Shown in pieces: positions 31,501-39,648 of a stretch of 41,087 bases of DNA. A model generated the notes under the pieces. It was not told where the DNA came from and searched no databases. It worked only from the letters and a program-made list of their open reading frames with translations. Origin of the DNA: Vibrio hepatarius (GTDB taxonomy: Bacteria; Pseudomonadota; Gammaproteobacteria; Enterobacterales; Vibrionaceae). The stretch is taken from NCBI RefSeq assembly GCF_018860525.1, contig NZ_JAHKPM010000033.1, positions 1 to 41,087 on the forward strand, written 5' to 3'. Made by a program: the position numbers and the translations under genes. How positions within the stretch are numbered: position 1 is the first letter of the stretch; the number at the start of each line of letters is the position of its first letter.

Positions 31501-34500
31501 ATGCCAAAACGTACTGATCTAAAAAGTATTCTAATTCTTGGTGCAGGCCCGATTGTTATCGGTCAGGCATGTGAGTTTGACTACTCTGGCGCTCAAGCTT
31601 GTAAAGCGCTTCGTGAAGAGGGTTATCGAGTTATTCTTGTCAACTCTAATCCAGCCACAATCATGACTGACCCTGAAATGGCAGATGCCACTTACATTGA
31701 ACCCATTCAGTGGGAAGTGGTACGCAAGATCATCGAAAAAGAACGTCCAGACGCAGTACTTCCCACCATGGGTGGCCAAACGGCGCTTAACTGCGCGCTT
31801 GATTTAGAAAAGCATGGGGTACTAGCAGAGTTTGGTGTAGAAATGATAGGCGCAACGGCAGATGCTATTGATAAAGCTGAAGACCGTTCTCGCTTTGATA
31901 AAGCGATGAAGTCTATTGGTCTTGATTGTCCTCGGGCTGATACTGCCAAGAACATGGAAGAAGCTTATGGTGTCCTGGATATGGTGGGCTTTCCATGTAT
32001 TATTCGTCCCTCATTTACTATGGGAGGAACAGGCGGTGGTATTGCGTATAATAAAGAAGAATTCGAAGAAATCTGTCGCCGAGGTCTAGATCTTTCCCCA
32101 ACTAATGAGCTTCTTATTGATGAATCTTTGATAGGTTGGAAAGAGTATGAGATGGAAGTGGTTCGCGATAAAGCGGATAACTGTATCATTGTATGTGCTA
32201 TTGAGAACTTCGACCCAATGGGTATTCATACTGGTGATTCTATTACAGTGGCTCCAGCGCAGACTCTGACGGATAAAGAATATCAGTTAATGCGTAATGC
32301 CTCGCTTGCAGTATTGCGTGAAATTGGTGTTGAAACAGGCGGCTCAAACGTACAGTTTGGAATCAATCCGAAAGATGGCCGTATGGTTATTATCGAGATG
32401 AACCCGCGAGTGTCTCGTTCTTCTGCTCTTGCATCTAAAGCGACAGGTTTCCCAATTGCTAAAATTGCCGCTAAGTTAGCGATAGGTTTCACTCTTGATG
32501 AGCTACAAAATGATATTACAGGTGGTGCGACACCAGCATCGTTTGAGCCTACCATTGATTACGTTGTGACTAAAATTCCTCGCTTTAACTTCGAGAAATT
32601 TGCCGGTGCAAATGACCGTCTTACTACTCAGATGAAATCAGTGGGTGAGGTGATGGCTATAGGCCGTAACCAACAAGAATCGCTGCAAAAAGCATTACGT
32701 GGCCTTGAAGTTGGTGTGAACGGCTTTGATGAAATGGTGGACCTAGATGCACCAGATGCTCTCACTAAAATTCGTCATGAGTTAAAAGAAGCCGGCGCTG
32801 AGCGTATTTGGTATATTGCAGATGCATTCCGTGCTGGTATGTCAGTCGATGGTGTCTTCAACCTAACTCAAATTGATCGATGGTTCTTGGTACAAATTGA
32901 AGATCTTATTAATCTAGAAAATGAGGTCAAAACAGGTGGCTTTGCTGGTTTATCGCAAGATGTTTTGCGTAAGATGAAGCGGAAAGGTTTCTCTGATGCG
33001 CGCCTGTCTTCAATCCTTGGTGTATCTGAGAATGAAATCCGTCGTCTACGTGACCAGTATGACATTCACCCAGTCTACAAGCGTGTCGATACTTGTGCGG
33101 CTGAGTTTTCTTCTGATACCGCTTACATGTACTCATCTTACGATGAAGAGTGTGAAGCGCAGCCTACAGATAAAGACAAGATCATGGTTCTGGGCGGTGG
33201 TCCAAACCGGATTGGGCAAGGTATCGAATTTGATTATTGTTGTGTACATGCTTCACTTGCTCTACGTGAAGACGGTTATGAAACTATTATGGTTAACTGT
33301 AACCCTGAAACCGTCTCAACTGACTATGACACTTCCGATCGCCTTTACTTTGAGCCCGTGACTTTAGAAGACGTGTTGTCTATTGTACGAGTTGAAAAGC
33401 CAAAAGGAGTCATCGTTCAATATGGTGGGCAAACACCTTTGAAACTAGCTCGTGCACTTGAAGCAGCTGGTGTTCCTATCATAGGGACAAGCCCGGATGC
33501 GATTGACCGCGCTGAAGATCGTGAACGCTTCCAGGCGGCTGTTGACCGCCTAGGGTTGTTACAGCCAGAGAACGCTACAGTAACAGCCCTTGATCAAGCA
33601 GTAGAGAAATCCAGGGAAATAGGTTTTCCACTGGTAGTTCGTCCTTCATACGTATTGGGCGGCCGTGCGATGGAAATCGTTTACGATGAGCAAGATTTAC
33701 GTCGCTACTTTAACGAAGCCGTTAGTGTATCAAATGAATCACCAGTGTTGCTGGATCGATTCTTAGATGATGCAACTGAAGTCGATATTGATGCTATCTG
33801 CGATGGTGAGCGTGTGGTTATCGGCGGTATCATGGAGCATATCGAGCAAGCGGGTGTTCACTCTGGTGACTCAGCATGTTCTCTTCCTGCTTACACATTA
33901 AGCCAGGAAATCCAAGATAAGATGCGTGAGCAAGTAGAAAAGCTAGCCTTTGAGCTAGGTGTACGCGGCTTGATGAATACGCAATTTGCGGTTAAAGGTA
34001 ACGACGTTTATCTGATTGAAGTTAACCCGCGTGCTGCTCGTACTGTTCCTTTTGTATCAAAAGCAACTGGCGCACCTCTTGCGAAAATCGCAGCTCGAGT
34101 TATGGCAGGTCAATCACTTGAATCACAAGGTTTTCTCAAAGAGATTATTCCGCCATATTACTCAGTAAAAGAAGTTGTATTGCCATTTAATAAGTTCCCA
34201 GGTGTTGATCCACTATTAGGCCCAGAAATGCGCTCTACAGGTGAGGTGATGGGCGTTGGGGCAACGTTTGCTGAAGCTTACGCAAAAGCAGAACTAGGTT
34301 GTGGCAAAGTCTACCCAGAAGGTGGCCGTGCGCTTTTATCTGTTCGCGAAGGTGACAAGCAACGAGTGGTCGACCTTGCATCTAAGCTAACCAAACTTGG
34401 TTACCAGCTAGATGCGACGCATGGTACAGCGATTATTCTTGGTGAAGCGGGGATCAATCCTCGTCTTGTTAACAAGGTACACGAAGGTCGTCCACACATC

Positions 34501-34731
34501 CTAGACCGCATCAAGAACAACGAGTATACCTATATCGTGAATACGACTGCAGGTCGTCAGTCGATTGAAGACTCTAAAGTATTGCGCCGTGGCGCTCTAG
34601 CAGAAAAGGTGAACTACACCACAACACTCAATGCGGCATTTGCCACTTGTATGTCACATTCTGCTGATGCGTGCGCTACTGTAACTTCGGTACAAGAGCT
34701 TCATGCGAAGATTGCTGAAAACGAAGCTTAG
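31501..34731 (+). CDS. carB: Carbamoyl-phosphate synthase large subunit
   Basis: CarB makes carbamoyl phosphate from bicarbonate, ammonia and two ATP. The 1076-residue protein shows the two homologous ATP-grasp halves: the first begins [22 protein letters not shown], the second [21 protein letters not shown] near residue 560. Each half has its MGGTGGG- or LGGRAME-type loop and an EMNPR/EVNPR metal-binding segment. The last about 130 residues form the allosteric MGS-like domain, where ornithine and UMP act in E. coli. It ends with a strong bidirectional terminator. Confidence 0.98.
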   Translation: MPKRTDLKSILILGAGPIVIGQACEFDYSGAQACKALREEGYRVILVNSNPATIMTDPEMADATYIEPIQWEVVRKIIEKERPDAVLPTMGGQTALNCALDLEKHGVLAEFGVEMIGATADAIDKAEDRSRFDKAMKSIGLDCPRADTAKNMEEAYGVLDMVGFPCIIRPSFTMGGTGGGIAYNKEEFEEICRRGLDLSPTNELLIDESLIGWKEYEMEVVRDKADNCIIVCAIENFDPMGIHTGDSITVAPAQTLTDKEYQLMRNASLAVLREIGVETGGSNVQFGINPKDGRMVIIEMNPRVSRSSALASKATGFPIAKIAAKLAIGFTLDELQNDITGGATPASFEPTIDYVVTKIPRFNFEKFAGANDRLTTQMKSVGEVMAIGRNQQESLQKALRGLEVGVNGFDEMVDLDAPDALTKIRHELKEAGAERIWYIADAFRAGMSVDGVFNLTQIDRWFLVQIEDLINLENEVKTGGFAGLSQDVLRKMKRKGFSDARLSSILGVSENEIRRLRDQYDIHPVYKRVDTCAAEFSSDTAYMYSSYDEECEAQPTDKDKIMVLGGGPNRIGQGIEFDYCCVHASLALREDGYETIMVNCNPETVSTDYDTSDRLYFEPVTLEDVLSIVRVEKPKGVIVQYGGQTPLKLARALEAAGVPIIGTSPDAIDRAEDRERFQAAVDRLGLLQPENATVTALDQAVEKSREIGFPLVVRPSYVLGGRAMEIVYDEQDLRRYFNEAVSVSNESPVLLDRFLDDATEVDIDAICDGERVVIGGIMEHIEQAGVHSGDSACSLPAYTLSQEIQDKMREQVEKLAFELGVRGLMNTQFAVKGNDVYLIEVNPRAARTVPFVSKATGAPLAKIAARVMAGQSLESQGFLKEIIPPYYSVKEVVLPFNKFPGVDPLLGPEMRSTGEVMGVGATFAEAYAKAELGCGKVYPEGGRALLSVREGDKQRVVDLASKLTKLGYQLDATHGTAIILGEAGINPRLVNKVHEGRPHILDRIKNNEYTYIVNTTAGRQSIEDSKVLRRGALAEKVNYTTTLNAAFATCMSHSADACATVTSVQELHAKIAENEA

Positions 34732-34750
34732 TGAAAGCTAAGATAAATAG

Positions 34751-34780
34751 AAAAAGCCCACTTTAATAGTGGGCTTTTTT
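34751..34780. terminator. Bidirectional terminator after carB
   Basis: AAAAAGCCCACT (34751-34762), loop TTAAT and AGTGGGCTTTTT (34768-34779). The stem is flanked by A on one side and T on the other, so it can end carB and also the convergent minus-strand gene at 34843-35541. Confidence 0.9.
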
Positions 34781-34842
34781 GCAGGTAAGGAAACAAAAGA
34801 GGACTAAGTTTCATTACCGCAACCTAAATTAAAAGGTGGTAT

Positions 34843-35541
34843 TTATTTTAAAATACATGTGGTTCTCATAAGCGCATCATCAAACGTTTGGTAGACTAGA
34901 CCATTATCCATATGAGCAGATATATGCCCTTGATAACCCATGCTTCCCCATTCATCTTGGTTTCTAAATAGTTTATAAGAAATATCTTGATCAGGTGTGT
35001 ACCAGTCTGATTTATTTAAAGAAAAACTTCCCCACTCAGCAAATAAGTAACCGAACATTCTGGCGGTAGGAACCAGAGCAATATCTTCAATTTTGGGTAG
35101 GCTACCACCCATATTATTGCAATATTGCTCAGATTGAGAAAAGGTTCTGAGCAGATCATCGGGTGTAGAGAAAAAACTTGGATTAAAAGAATAAGTGAAA
35201 CTTGAGCCTATAGAGTCTGAGATGAGCAATTTGATTTTTCCTTTCTCTCTGATGGTTAGGACGTCTTCTTTAATATCCACATTACCTTCTGTTACTTCGA
35301 TAGAGTAGGGCGCAACGCCTCTAATCATATTAAGCTTCATGGTTGCACCATTAAAAGCGGTTTTCGGCAGGCCAGAAGTCGCGCCATTCAGAGCAAGCTC
35401 TTTTTTCATTGGAGTGCCATAGCTCATCGTAATGGATTCAATAGATGGTGTGTTTTCATCTTTCGGTTGATAAAGCGAATTACTGGCAAAGCAAACTTGA
35501 CTTGAGGCAAGTAGGGAGAGAACTAACGCTGTTTTCTTCAT
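34843..35541 (-). CDS. Secreted hypothetical protein with intimin-like C-terminal domain
   Basis: I do not recognise this as a named gene. Starting at MKKTALVLSLLASSQVCFA gives 232 residues with a Sec signal peptide (cleavage likely after Ala19) and AAGGATAA as ribosome binding site; an upstream ATG at 35664 adds 41 residues that hide the signal and is rejected. Residues about 25-125 look like small beta-rich domains (VTEGNVDIKEDVLTIREKGK). Residues 135-232 resemble the C-type-lectin-like end of intimin/invasin-type proteins: YCNNMGGSLPKIEDI, WGSFSLNKSDWYTPD, and a terminal CILK. Cys141 and Cys229 could form the disulfide that spans such domains. It lacks a beta-barrel or anchor, so it would be periplasmic or released. 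Confidence 0.7.
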   Translation of the reverse strand: MKKTALVLSLLASSQVCFASNSLYQPKDENTPSIESITMSYGTPMKKELALNGATSGLPKTAFNGATMKLNMIRGVAPYSIEVTEGNVDIKEDVLTIREKGKIKLLISDSIGSSFTYSFNPSFFSTPDDLLRTFSQSEQYCNNMGGSLPKIEDIALVPTARMFGYLFAEWGSFSLNKSDWYTPDQDISYKLFRNQDEWGSMGYQGHISAHMDNGLVYQTFDDALMRTTCILK

Positions 35542-35734
35542 GGTAGTATTATCCTTTATGTTATTGGTTATATTGATTTTATAACTAGGATAATATGGAT
35601 TTACTTCCACTCTTCCACAGGTGGAGAGCAAACCTTTGGCCCCATTCCAAGTAAACAGTTTCATATCAAGATGCAGTTAACATCTTTGTATATTAATTTT
35701 GAGTGATTTCTTGTTCAGTTTATCTTAACTCAAA

Positions 35735-35758
35735 TTAAATATATCTAGATATATTTAA
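35735..35758. repeat. 24-bp perfect palindrome, candidate operator
   Basis: Each half is TTAAATATATCT or its reverse complement, with the centre between 35746 and 35747. It lies about 131 bp before the MBL start and about 193 bp before the divergent gene. A near-copy of part of it follows (AAATATTAGATAT, from about 35763). Perfect symmetry over 24 bp fits a dimeric regulator site, although AT-rich DNA makes palindromes somewhat easier by chance. Confidence 0.65.
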
Positions 35759-35835
35759 CTTTAAATATTAGATATCGTAGTTGAGTACTTTGACGGACAT
35801 CAAAAACAAGCCGTTTTTCCTGCCCTCATCACTGC

Positions 35836-35853
35836 TTTGGATAATCATCCAAA
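35836..35853. repeat. Inverted repeat TTTGGAT-N4-ATCCAAA
   Basis: A 7-bp perfect inverted repeat with a 4-bp spacer, 36 bp before the start of the MBL-fold gene. This is where a promoter -35 region or operator would be expected. There is no T run after it, so it is not a terminator. Confidence 0.55.
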
Positions 35854-35889
35854 AAAGATAAATAAAACTGTTACTCACAGGTATTTGAT

Positions 35890-36846
35890 ATGAAACAGCC
35901 TTTAAAAGCATTAATACTGGCTATGGGGTTATCTCTTGGTTCAGTCAATAGCTATGCCCTCTCTCTCGAACCATTAGAGAAAGATTTTACTCTACAACTT
36001 CTTGGATCTGGTGGACCTATTTCTGATGATCTCCGCGCTTCTTCGGGGGAACTTATTTGGTGGAAAGGAAAGTCACGAGTAATGATAGATGCAGGTGGCG
36101 GTGTCTATCTCAGATTTGGTCAGGCGGGCGGAAAACTAGAAGAACTCGATTTTCTCGGTTTGAGCCATTTTCACACCGATCACGTTGCTGATGTTCCAGC
36201 ATTACTTAAAGGTGGTTATTTTTTTGATCGCCAAGATCCTTTAGATATCGCTGGCCCTGAGGCAGGTTCTGCTTTTCCTAGTATAACAGGGTATATGAAA
36301 GCGCTTTTTGATGGTGATAAGGGCGCCTATGCCTATCTCAATGGCCTTTTCGATGGTAGCGACGGCTTATTTCCTGTCACTATTACAGACGTGCCATACA
36401 CCTCTTCGCAAGGTACTCAGGTTTATCAGCAAGATGGCTTAACGATTTATGCACTTGGTATTCCGCATGGTGATGTGCCTTGTTTAGCCTACCGTATTGA
36501 AAGTGAAGATGGTGTGATGGTGATTTCGGCTGACCAAAATGGCAGTAATCCAGATTTCGTAGAGTTTGCACAAGGTGCCGACATTCTTCTTATGCCGTTG
36601 GCAATACACGAAGATGCGGATGAAGTGTCAGCATTTCTGCACGCCAAGCCTTCGGTTGTTGGCAAAATCGCCGCACAAGTAAATCCTAAACTATTAGTCC
36701 TCAATCATTGGATGGGCTTAGGTCTGAAACTCAAACCTGAATCTATCAAGATAGTTAAGCAGTACTACAAAGGTCAGGTGATTGCTGGGCATGATTTATC
36801 GAGCTACCCCATGAGCGCAGCTAAGGAGATGTCTAATGAACAATAA
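35890..36846 (+). CDS. Secreted metallo-beta-lactamase-fold hydrolase, first gene of the MNIO operon
   Basis: A 318-residue protein with a Sec signal peptide (about 1-23, ending NSYA) and an MBL-fold domain. The metal-binding residues are present: HFHTDH (His93, His95, Asp97, His98), then His193 in GIPHGD, Asp215 in SADQNG and His273 in LNHW. The overall pattern (LLGSGGP near the N terminus, SHFHTDH, IPHGDVPCLAYRIE) is like RNase Z/arylsulfatase-type members, but an exported protein is unlikely to process tRNA. Its end overlaps the next gene by 11 bases, so it belongs to the peptide-modification operon. The substrate is unknown. Confidence 0.82.
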   Translation: MKQPLKALILAMGLSLGSVNSYALSLEPLEKDFTLQLLGSGGPISDDLRASSGELIWWKGKSRVMIDAGGGVYLRFGQAGGKLEELDFLGLSHFHTDHVADVPALLKGGYFFDRQDPLDIAGPEAGSAFPSITGYMKALFDGDKGAYAYLNGLFDGSDGLFPVTITDVPYTSSQGTQVYQQDGLTIYALGIPHGDVPCLAYRIESEDGVMVISADQNGSNPDFVEFAQGADILLMPLAIHEDADEVSAFLHAKPSVVGKIAAQVNPKLLVLNHWMGLGLKLKPESIKIVKQYYKGQVIAGHDLSSYPMSAAKEMSNEQ

Positions 36847-37150
36847 ACTCGCTCTTTCTATCGCAATGACATCTGTTATTACTTTGAACTCAAATATGGT
36901 TTTTGCCGATTCTCCGAGTGAAGCCCCAGTTGAAGCACCTTCGAAATCAGAACATGGCGGTAAGTGTGCTGCTGGTAAATGTGGCACAGAAAAACGTTTT
37001 GAAAAGCAGGAGTTGAAAAGCGATCCACAAGGCAGATTAGTGCGTGCACGTGATGGCCAATGTGGTGTGACGGGGGAGGGGATTGACCCTTCTGCTGAAA
37101 CTATCAAGTTAACTCAGAGTAAAATCACAGGTGGTTTATGCGGACAATAA
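36836..37150 (+). CDS. Small secreted Cys-containing peptide, probable MNIO substrate (bufferin/HvfA-like RiPP precursor)
   Basis: A 104-residue peptide with a Sec signal (about 1-24, ending MVFA), a Pro/Glu/Ser-rich stretch (25-40) and four cysteines: Cys44 and Cys49 in GGKCAAGKCG, Cys76 in ARDGQCG and Cys102 in GGLCGQ. The K-C-x-x-x-K-C-G and G-Q-C-G elements recall the EGKCG repeats of HvfA/BufA precursors, whose cysteines are modified to metal-binding groups. It overlaps the MBL gene by 11 bases and the MNIO gene by 13. Being next to the MNIO enzyme is the main argument; the sequence itself is unlike precursors I know well, so no symbol is given. Confidence 0.78.
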   Translation: MNNKLALSIAMTSVITLNSNMVFADSPSEAPVEAPSKSEHGGKCAAGKCGTEKRFEKQELKSDPQGRLVRARDGQCGVTGEGIDPSAETIKLTQSKITGGLCGQ

Positions 37151-38004
37151 CCAATACATCAAAAGGACTTGGCCTACGCAGCGAACATATTGATTTGCTG
37201 TGTCAGTTGCCTGAACATCCTGATATTGATTTCCTTGAGCTGGCACCAGAAAACTGGATGAATATTGGCGGCTTAAAGCGTGAACAGTTGCAAGATATTG
37301 CCCAAAAGCATCCTTTGGTTGCACATGGACTTAGCTTGTCTATCGGTGATTGTCAGCCTTTAAATAAACCTTTTATAAAAGATGTCGCTCGTTTTCTCGA
37401 TGAATTTAATATCGATATCTACAGCGAACACCTGAGTTTTTCAAAAGATAGTCAAGGTTATTTATATGAGTTGCTGCCAGTGCCAAGGCACAAAGACAAT
37501 ATTGCCTATCTAGTTGAACGTATTCAGCGGGTCCAAGATTTGATTCAACGGCCACTTGCACTGGAAAATATCTCTTACTATCACAGTTACGCTAATGAGA
37601 TCCCAGAGGGTGAATTTATTGCTGAAATATGCGACAGAAGTGGATGTGAGTTACTACTTGATATCAACAATGTGTTCGTGAATAGCCAAAACCACAGTTA
37701 TTGCCCTTACAAAATGTTGAATTCGCTACCCAGTGAAGCCATTCGGTATTACCACATTGCTGGGCATCTTAAAGAAAATGATGGCTTTTTGCTTGATACG
37801 CATGGAACCCCTGTTTCTAAACAAGTATTAGATCTGGCTCGTTACACCTATTGTGTCCATGGTAGTAAACCTTTGCTATTGGAACGCGATCAAAACATGC
37901 CACCTCTGTTGGTATTGGTAGAAGAACTGCGTAGTACCCACGGTGAAATACTTGAATTTGGCCAAACGCTCGAAGGTCTTTGTAAGGAGTTGATCAATGC
38001 TTAA
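37138..38004 (+). CDS. hvfB: DUF692 multinuclear non-heme iron oxidase (MNIO), HvfB/BufB-type peptide maturase
   Basis: MNIO enzymes use an iron cluster and oxygen to modify cysteines or other residues of ribosomal peptides; MbnB makes oxazolone-thioamide pairs in methanobactin. The 288-residue TIM-barrel protein has the DUF692 blocks: GLGLR (10-14), FLELAPENW (32-40), HGLSLSIG (63-70), YSEHLSF (95-101), ENISYY (143-148), LLLDINNVFVNSQNH (172-186), YHIAGH (205-210), DTHGTPV (220-226) and LLLERD (246-251). They contain the His, Asp, Glu and Asn residues expected to hold iron. It overlaps the precursor gene by 13 bases and the next gene by 8. I am sure of the family; the exact chemistry is inferred. 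Confidence 0.92.
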   Translation: MRTITNTSKGLGLRSEHIDLLCQLPEHPDIDFLELAPENWMNIGGLKREQLQDIAQKHPLVAHGLSLSIGDCQPLNKPFIKDVARFLDEFNIDIYSEHLSFSKDSQGYLYELLPVPRHKDNIAYLVERIQRVQDLIQRPLALENISYYHSYANEIPEGEFIAEICDRSGCELLLDINNVFVNSQNHSYCPYKMLNSLPSEAIRYYHIAGHLKENDGFLLDTHGTPVSKQVLDLARYTYCVHGSKPLLLERDQNMPPLLVLVEELRSTHGEILEFGQTLEGLCKELINA

Positions 38005-38722
38005 CCCTCCTAACCAAATGCAAACGCAAACTGAATCGTTTTCAGCAATGATTCGTTTTCCTAATGAGAAAAATATATTGTGTCGATACAGCGAATTTAT
38101 TCGCGATAATGTTTTGAGCGTAGTGAATGCCACATTTCCACTGTTTTATGCCCAATTTTCTCGCCAGAAGCTTGATGGTTTGGTCGATGGGTTTGTGACT
38201 AAACATGGCGCTTTTGAGGCTGAATTCCACCAAATAGCGACAGAGTTTGTTCATTTTTTGCAGAAAGACAAAAGTAACAGTACTAACTTTGTCTCATCAC
38301 AACAACTGGCATTACTCGAGTATGAATGGGTTACTTTTTGCGTGGAGATTGACTCAATAAGCGGCAAGATGTCCTATTTTACGCCTAAAGAAGTAGTGGA
38401 AGACGACTGCCTGCAAGTAAACCCAACCTTAAAACTCACTCAAGTTCCTTTTTTACTTCATCAAGATTCGGTGACTTTTTTAACCTCCGATAGTCATTTC
38501 GTGTTTTATGGCGTATTTCGTAACCAAGATCATCATGTTGTCTCTCAAAGACTGAGAGACGTAGATGTTGCTTTGATTCAAATGCTCATAGATCAGCCTG
38601 ATTTGACTTCAGCTCAACTGCAGCAAACCGTCAATCAGAATGATGTCAGCTTTAGTGTAATTGAGTGGGTGCAACATTTTGGTGAATTAGGACTTCTTAA
38701 GGTCCAATTTATAGGAGAATAA
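37997..38722 (+). CDS. hvfC: DUF2063-type MNIO partner protein (HvfC/BufC-like)
   Basis: A 241-residue soluble protein encoded directly behind the MNIO enzyme. Residues about 10-100 have the DUF2063 pattern (MIRFPNEKNILCRYSEFIRDNVLSVV... FPLFYAQF), in which a helical domain binds the precursor and presents it to the MNIO enzyme. The C-terminal part (about 180-241, DVALIQMLIDQPDLTSAQLQQ... IEWVQHFGELGLLKV) looks like a winged-helix or PqqD-like unit. The start overlaps hvfB by eight bases. Position and domain support the partner role. Which residues contact the peptide cannot be told from sequence. Confidence 0.82.
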   Translation: MLNPPNQMQTQTESFSAMIRFPNEKNILCRYSEFIRDNVLSVVNATFPLFYAQFSRQKLDGLVDGFVTKHGAFEAEFHQIATEFVHFLQKDKSNSTNFVSSQQLALLEYEWVTFCVEIDSISGKMSYFTPKEVVEDDCLQVNPTLKLTQVPFLLHQDSVTFLTSDSHFVFYGVFRNQDHHVVSQRLRDVDVALIQMLIDQPDLTSAQLQQTVNQNDVSFSVIEWVQHFGELGLLKVQFIGE

Positions 38723-38724
38723 TT

Positions 38725-39324
38725 ATGATTAAGTCAGCTCTTAACTGGTTCGACGGCTTTGTGGAGAAATGCCAAAAGTATGATTTTTTGGCTTTGCTTT
38801 CTATCCGCCTGTTTCTTATTCCTGTCATTTTTGTCGGGGCGCGCTCTAAGGTGCTTGGGTTCTCGGGTACCGTTGCTTGGTTTGGTGCTTCAGCTGCTGA
38901 TGGTGGCTTGAATCTTCCTTTCCCTGAACTGCTTGCATTTCTTGCTGCTGCGACTGAGGTTCTAGGGTGTATTTGTATTGCACTTGGTTTGTTTACCAGA
39001 GTGATGGCAATTCCGATGATATTCATGATGAGCGTTGCGAGTGCTATGGTGCATTGGAAACATGGCTGGGATGCAATTGCTACCGGTAGTATGGAAGCTA
39101 CAGTGCGCTTGAATGGTTTTATAGAGTGGCTGGCGAGCAACTTTCCCGGTCGATACAACTACATTACAGAACTTGGTGATCCTGTGATGCTAAATAATGG
39201 AATGGAGTTTGCCGCAACCTATTTTGTTATGTTGATGGTACTGTTTTTCTACGGCGGTGGCCGATATGTGAGCCTAGACTACTGGCTACGCAAGCCATTT
39301 AACTCAACTCCCGCTAAAGTATAA
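38725..39324 (+). CDS. hvfX: DoxX-family membrane protein (HvfX-like)
   Basis: A 199-residue inner-membrane protein of the DoxX family, two bases behind hvfC. It has about four membrane helices, with LLSIRLFLIPVIFVGARSKVLGF at the front, AAATEVLGCICIALGLFTRVMAIPMIFMMS in the middle and a helix near 165-180 (YFVMLMVLFFYG). A periplasmic or cytoplasmic loop MVHWKHGWDAIA contains possible metal-binding histidines. DoxX proteins accompany MNIO clusters (HvfX in Haemophilus-type loci) but their reaction is not settled. Compared with the other cluster genes, the call rests equally on family and position. Confidence 0.82.
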   Translation: MIKSALNWFDGFVEKCQKYDFLALLSIRLFLIPVIFVGARSKVLGFSGTVAWFGASAADGGLNLPFPELLAFLAAATEVLGCICIALGLFTRVMAIPMIFMMSVASAMVHWKHGWDAIATGSMEATVRLNGFIEWLASNFPGRYNYITELGDPVMLNNGMEFAATYFVMLMVLFFYGGGRYVSLDYWLRKPFNSTPAKV

Positions 39325-39353
39325 CCCCCCATCGACTAGACCTTTTTATCTAA

Positions 39354-39373
39354 CCCGCTGTTTGAGCAGCGGG
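39354..39373 (+). promoter_or_regulatory. Hairpin overlapping the cydA-like ribosome binding site
   Basis: CCCGCTG (39354-39360), loop TTTGAG, CAGCGGG (39367-39373). No T run follows, so it is not an intrinsic terminator. The 3' arm runs into GGGAAGG (39371-39377), the ribosome binding site of the truncated cydA, so folding could hinder its translation. Confidence 0.5.
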
Positions 39374-39384
39374 AAGGCGTTTCT

Positions 39385-39648
39385 ATGTTCGCAGATGTTG
39401 TAGAACTGTCTCGTTTTCAGTTCGCAAGCACCGCTCTATACCATTTTATTTTTATTCCCTTAACGATTGGTTTGTCTTTCCTTCTGGCAGTTATGGAGCT
39501 TTTGTATGTTATGACGGGTAAAACTGCCTACAAGGATATAACGATATTTTGGGGCAAGTTTGGACATAGCCTTGTTAGACCTGATCATCTAAAAGGGTTC
39601 TGTCAGATTGAGAAAAGTAAGTTGATTCCTTTATTGTTTGTTAGTTAA
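39385..39648 (+). pseudogene. cydA: Truncated cytochrome bd ubiquinol oxidase subunit I (cydA-like)
   Basis: The first about 57 residues ([21 protein letters not shown]... to KDITIFWGK) are a clear CydA N terminus, including the ELSRFQF segment with the heme b595 His position (ALYHF) and the first helix. Full-length CydA is over 500 residues. Homology stops at about 39558-39563 and the frame runs 29 residues into unrelated sequence before a stop at 39648. Cytochrome bd passes electrons from ubiquinol to oxygen. The gene lies 60 bp behind hvfX and would have been co-directional with it. The break looks like an insertion, deletion or assembly join, not a point mutation. Confidence 0.82.
39574..39580. 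other. Possible integron core site next to the cydA break
   Basis: GTTAGAC on the plus strand (GTCTAACAAGG on the minus strand) fits the GTTRRRY/RYYYAAC core of integron attC or attI sites. It lies about 15 bp from where cydA homology ends. A seven-base degenerate motif is weak evidence by itself. Confidence 0.3.

Larger units (their letters stand above)
35542..35889. promoter_or_regulatory. Divergent intergenic region before the metallophore-type operon
   Basis: These 348 bp separate the secreted lectin-like gene (minus) from the MBL/MNIO operon (plus). They are very AT-rich in the middle. They contain a 24-bp perfect palindrome (35735-35758), an inverted repeat AAAAAC-N5-GTTTTT (35802-35818) and TTTGGAT-N4-ATCCAAA (35836-35853). 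TTGACG at 35790-35795 is a possible -35 without a good -10. No ECF-type promoter could be assigned. Confidence 0.55.

Noticed and set aside
32283..33361. Several ORFs of 60-120 codons on both strands within carB
   Set aside because: They are out-of-frame shadows of a full-length, motif-complete carB.
35542..35664. Extended N terminus of the lectin-like protein
   Set aside because: It would bury a good signal peptide; the ATG at 35541 has its own ribosome binding site.
36796..37107. Minus-strand 103-codon ORF opposite the precursor peptide
   Set aside because: Shadow frame of two overlapping, well-supported plus-strand genes.
39354..39373. GC-rich hairpin as terminator of the MNIO operon
   Set aside because: No T run follows the stem.
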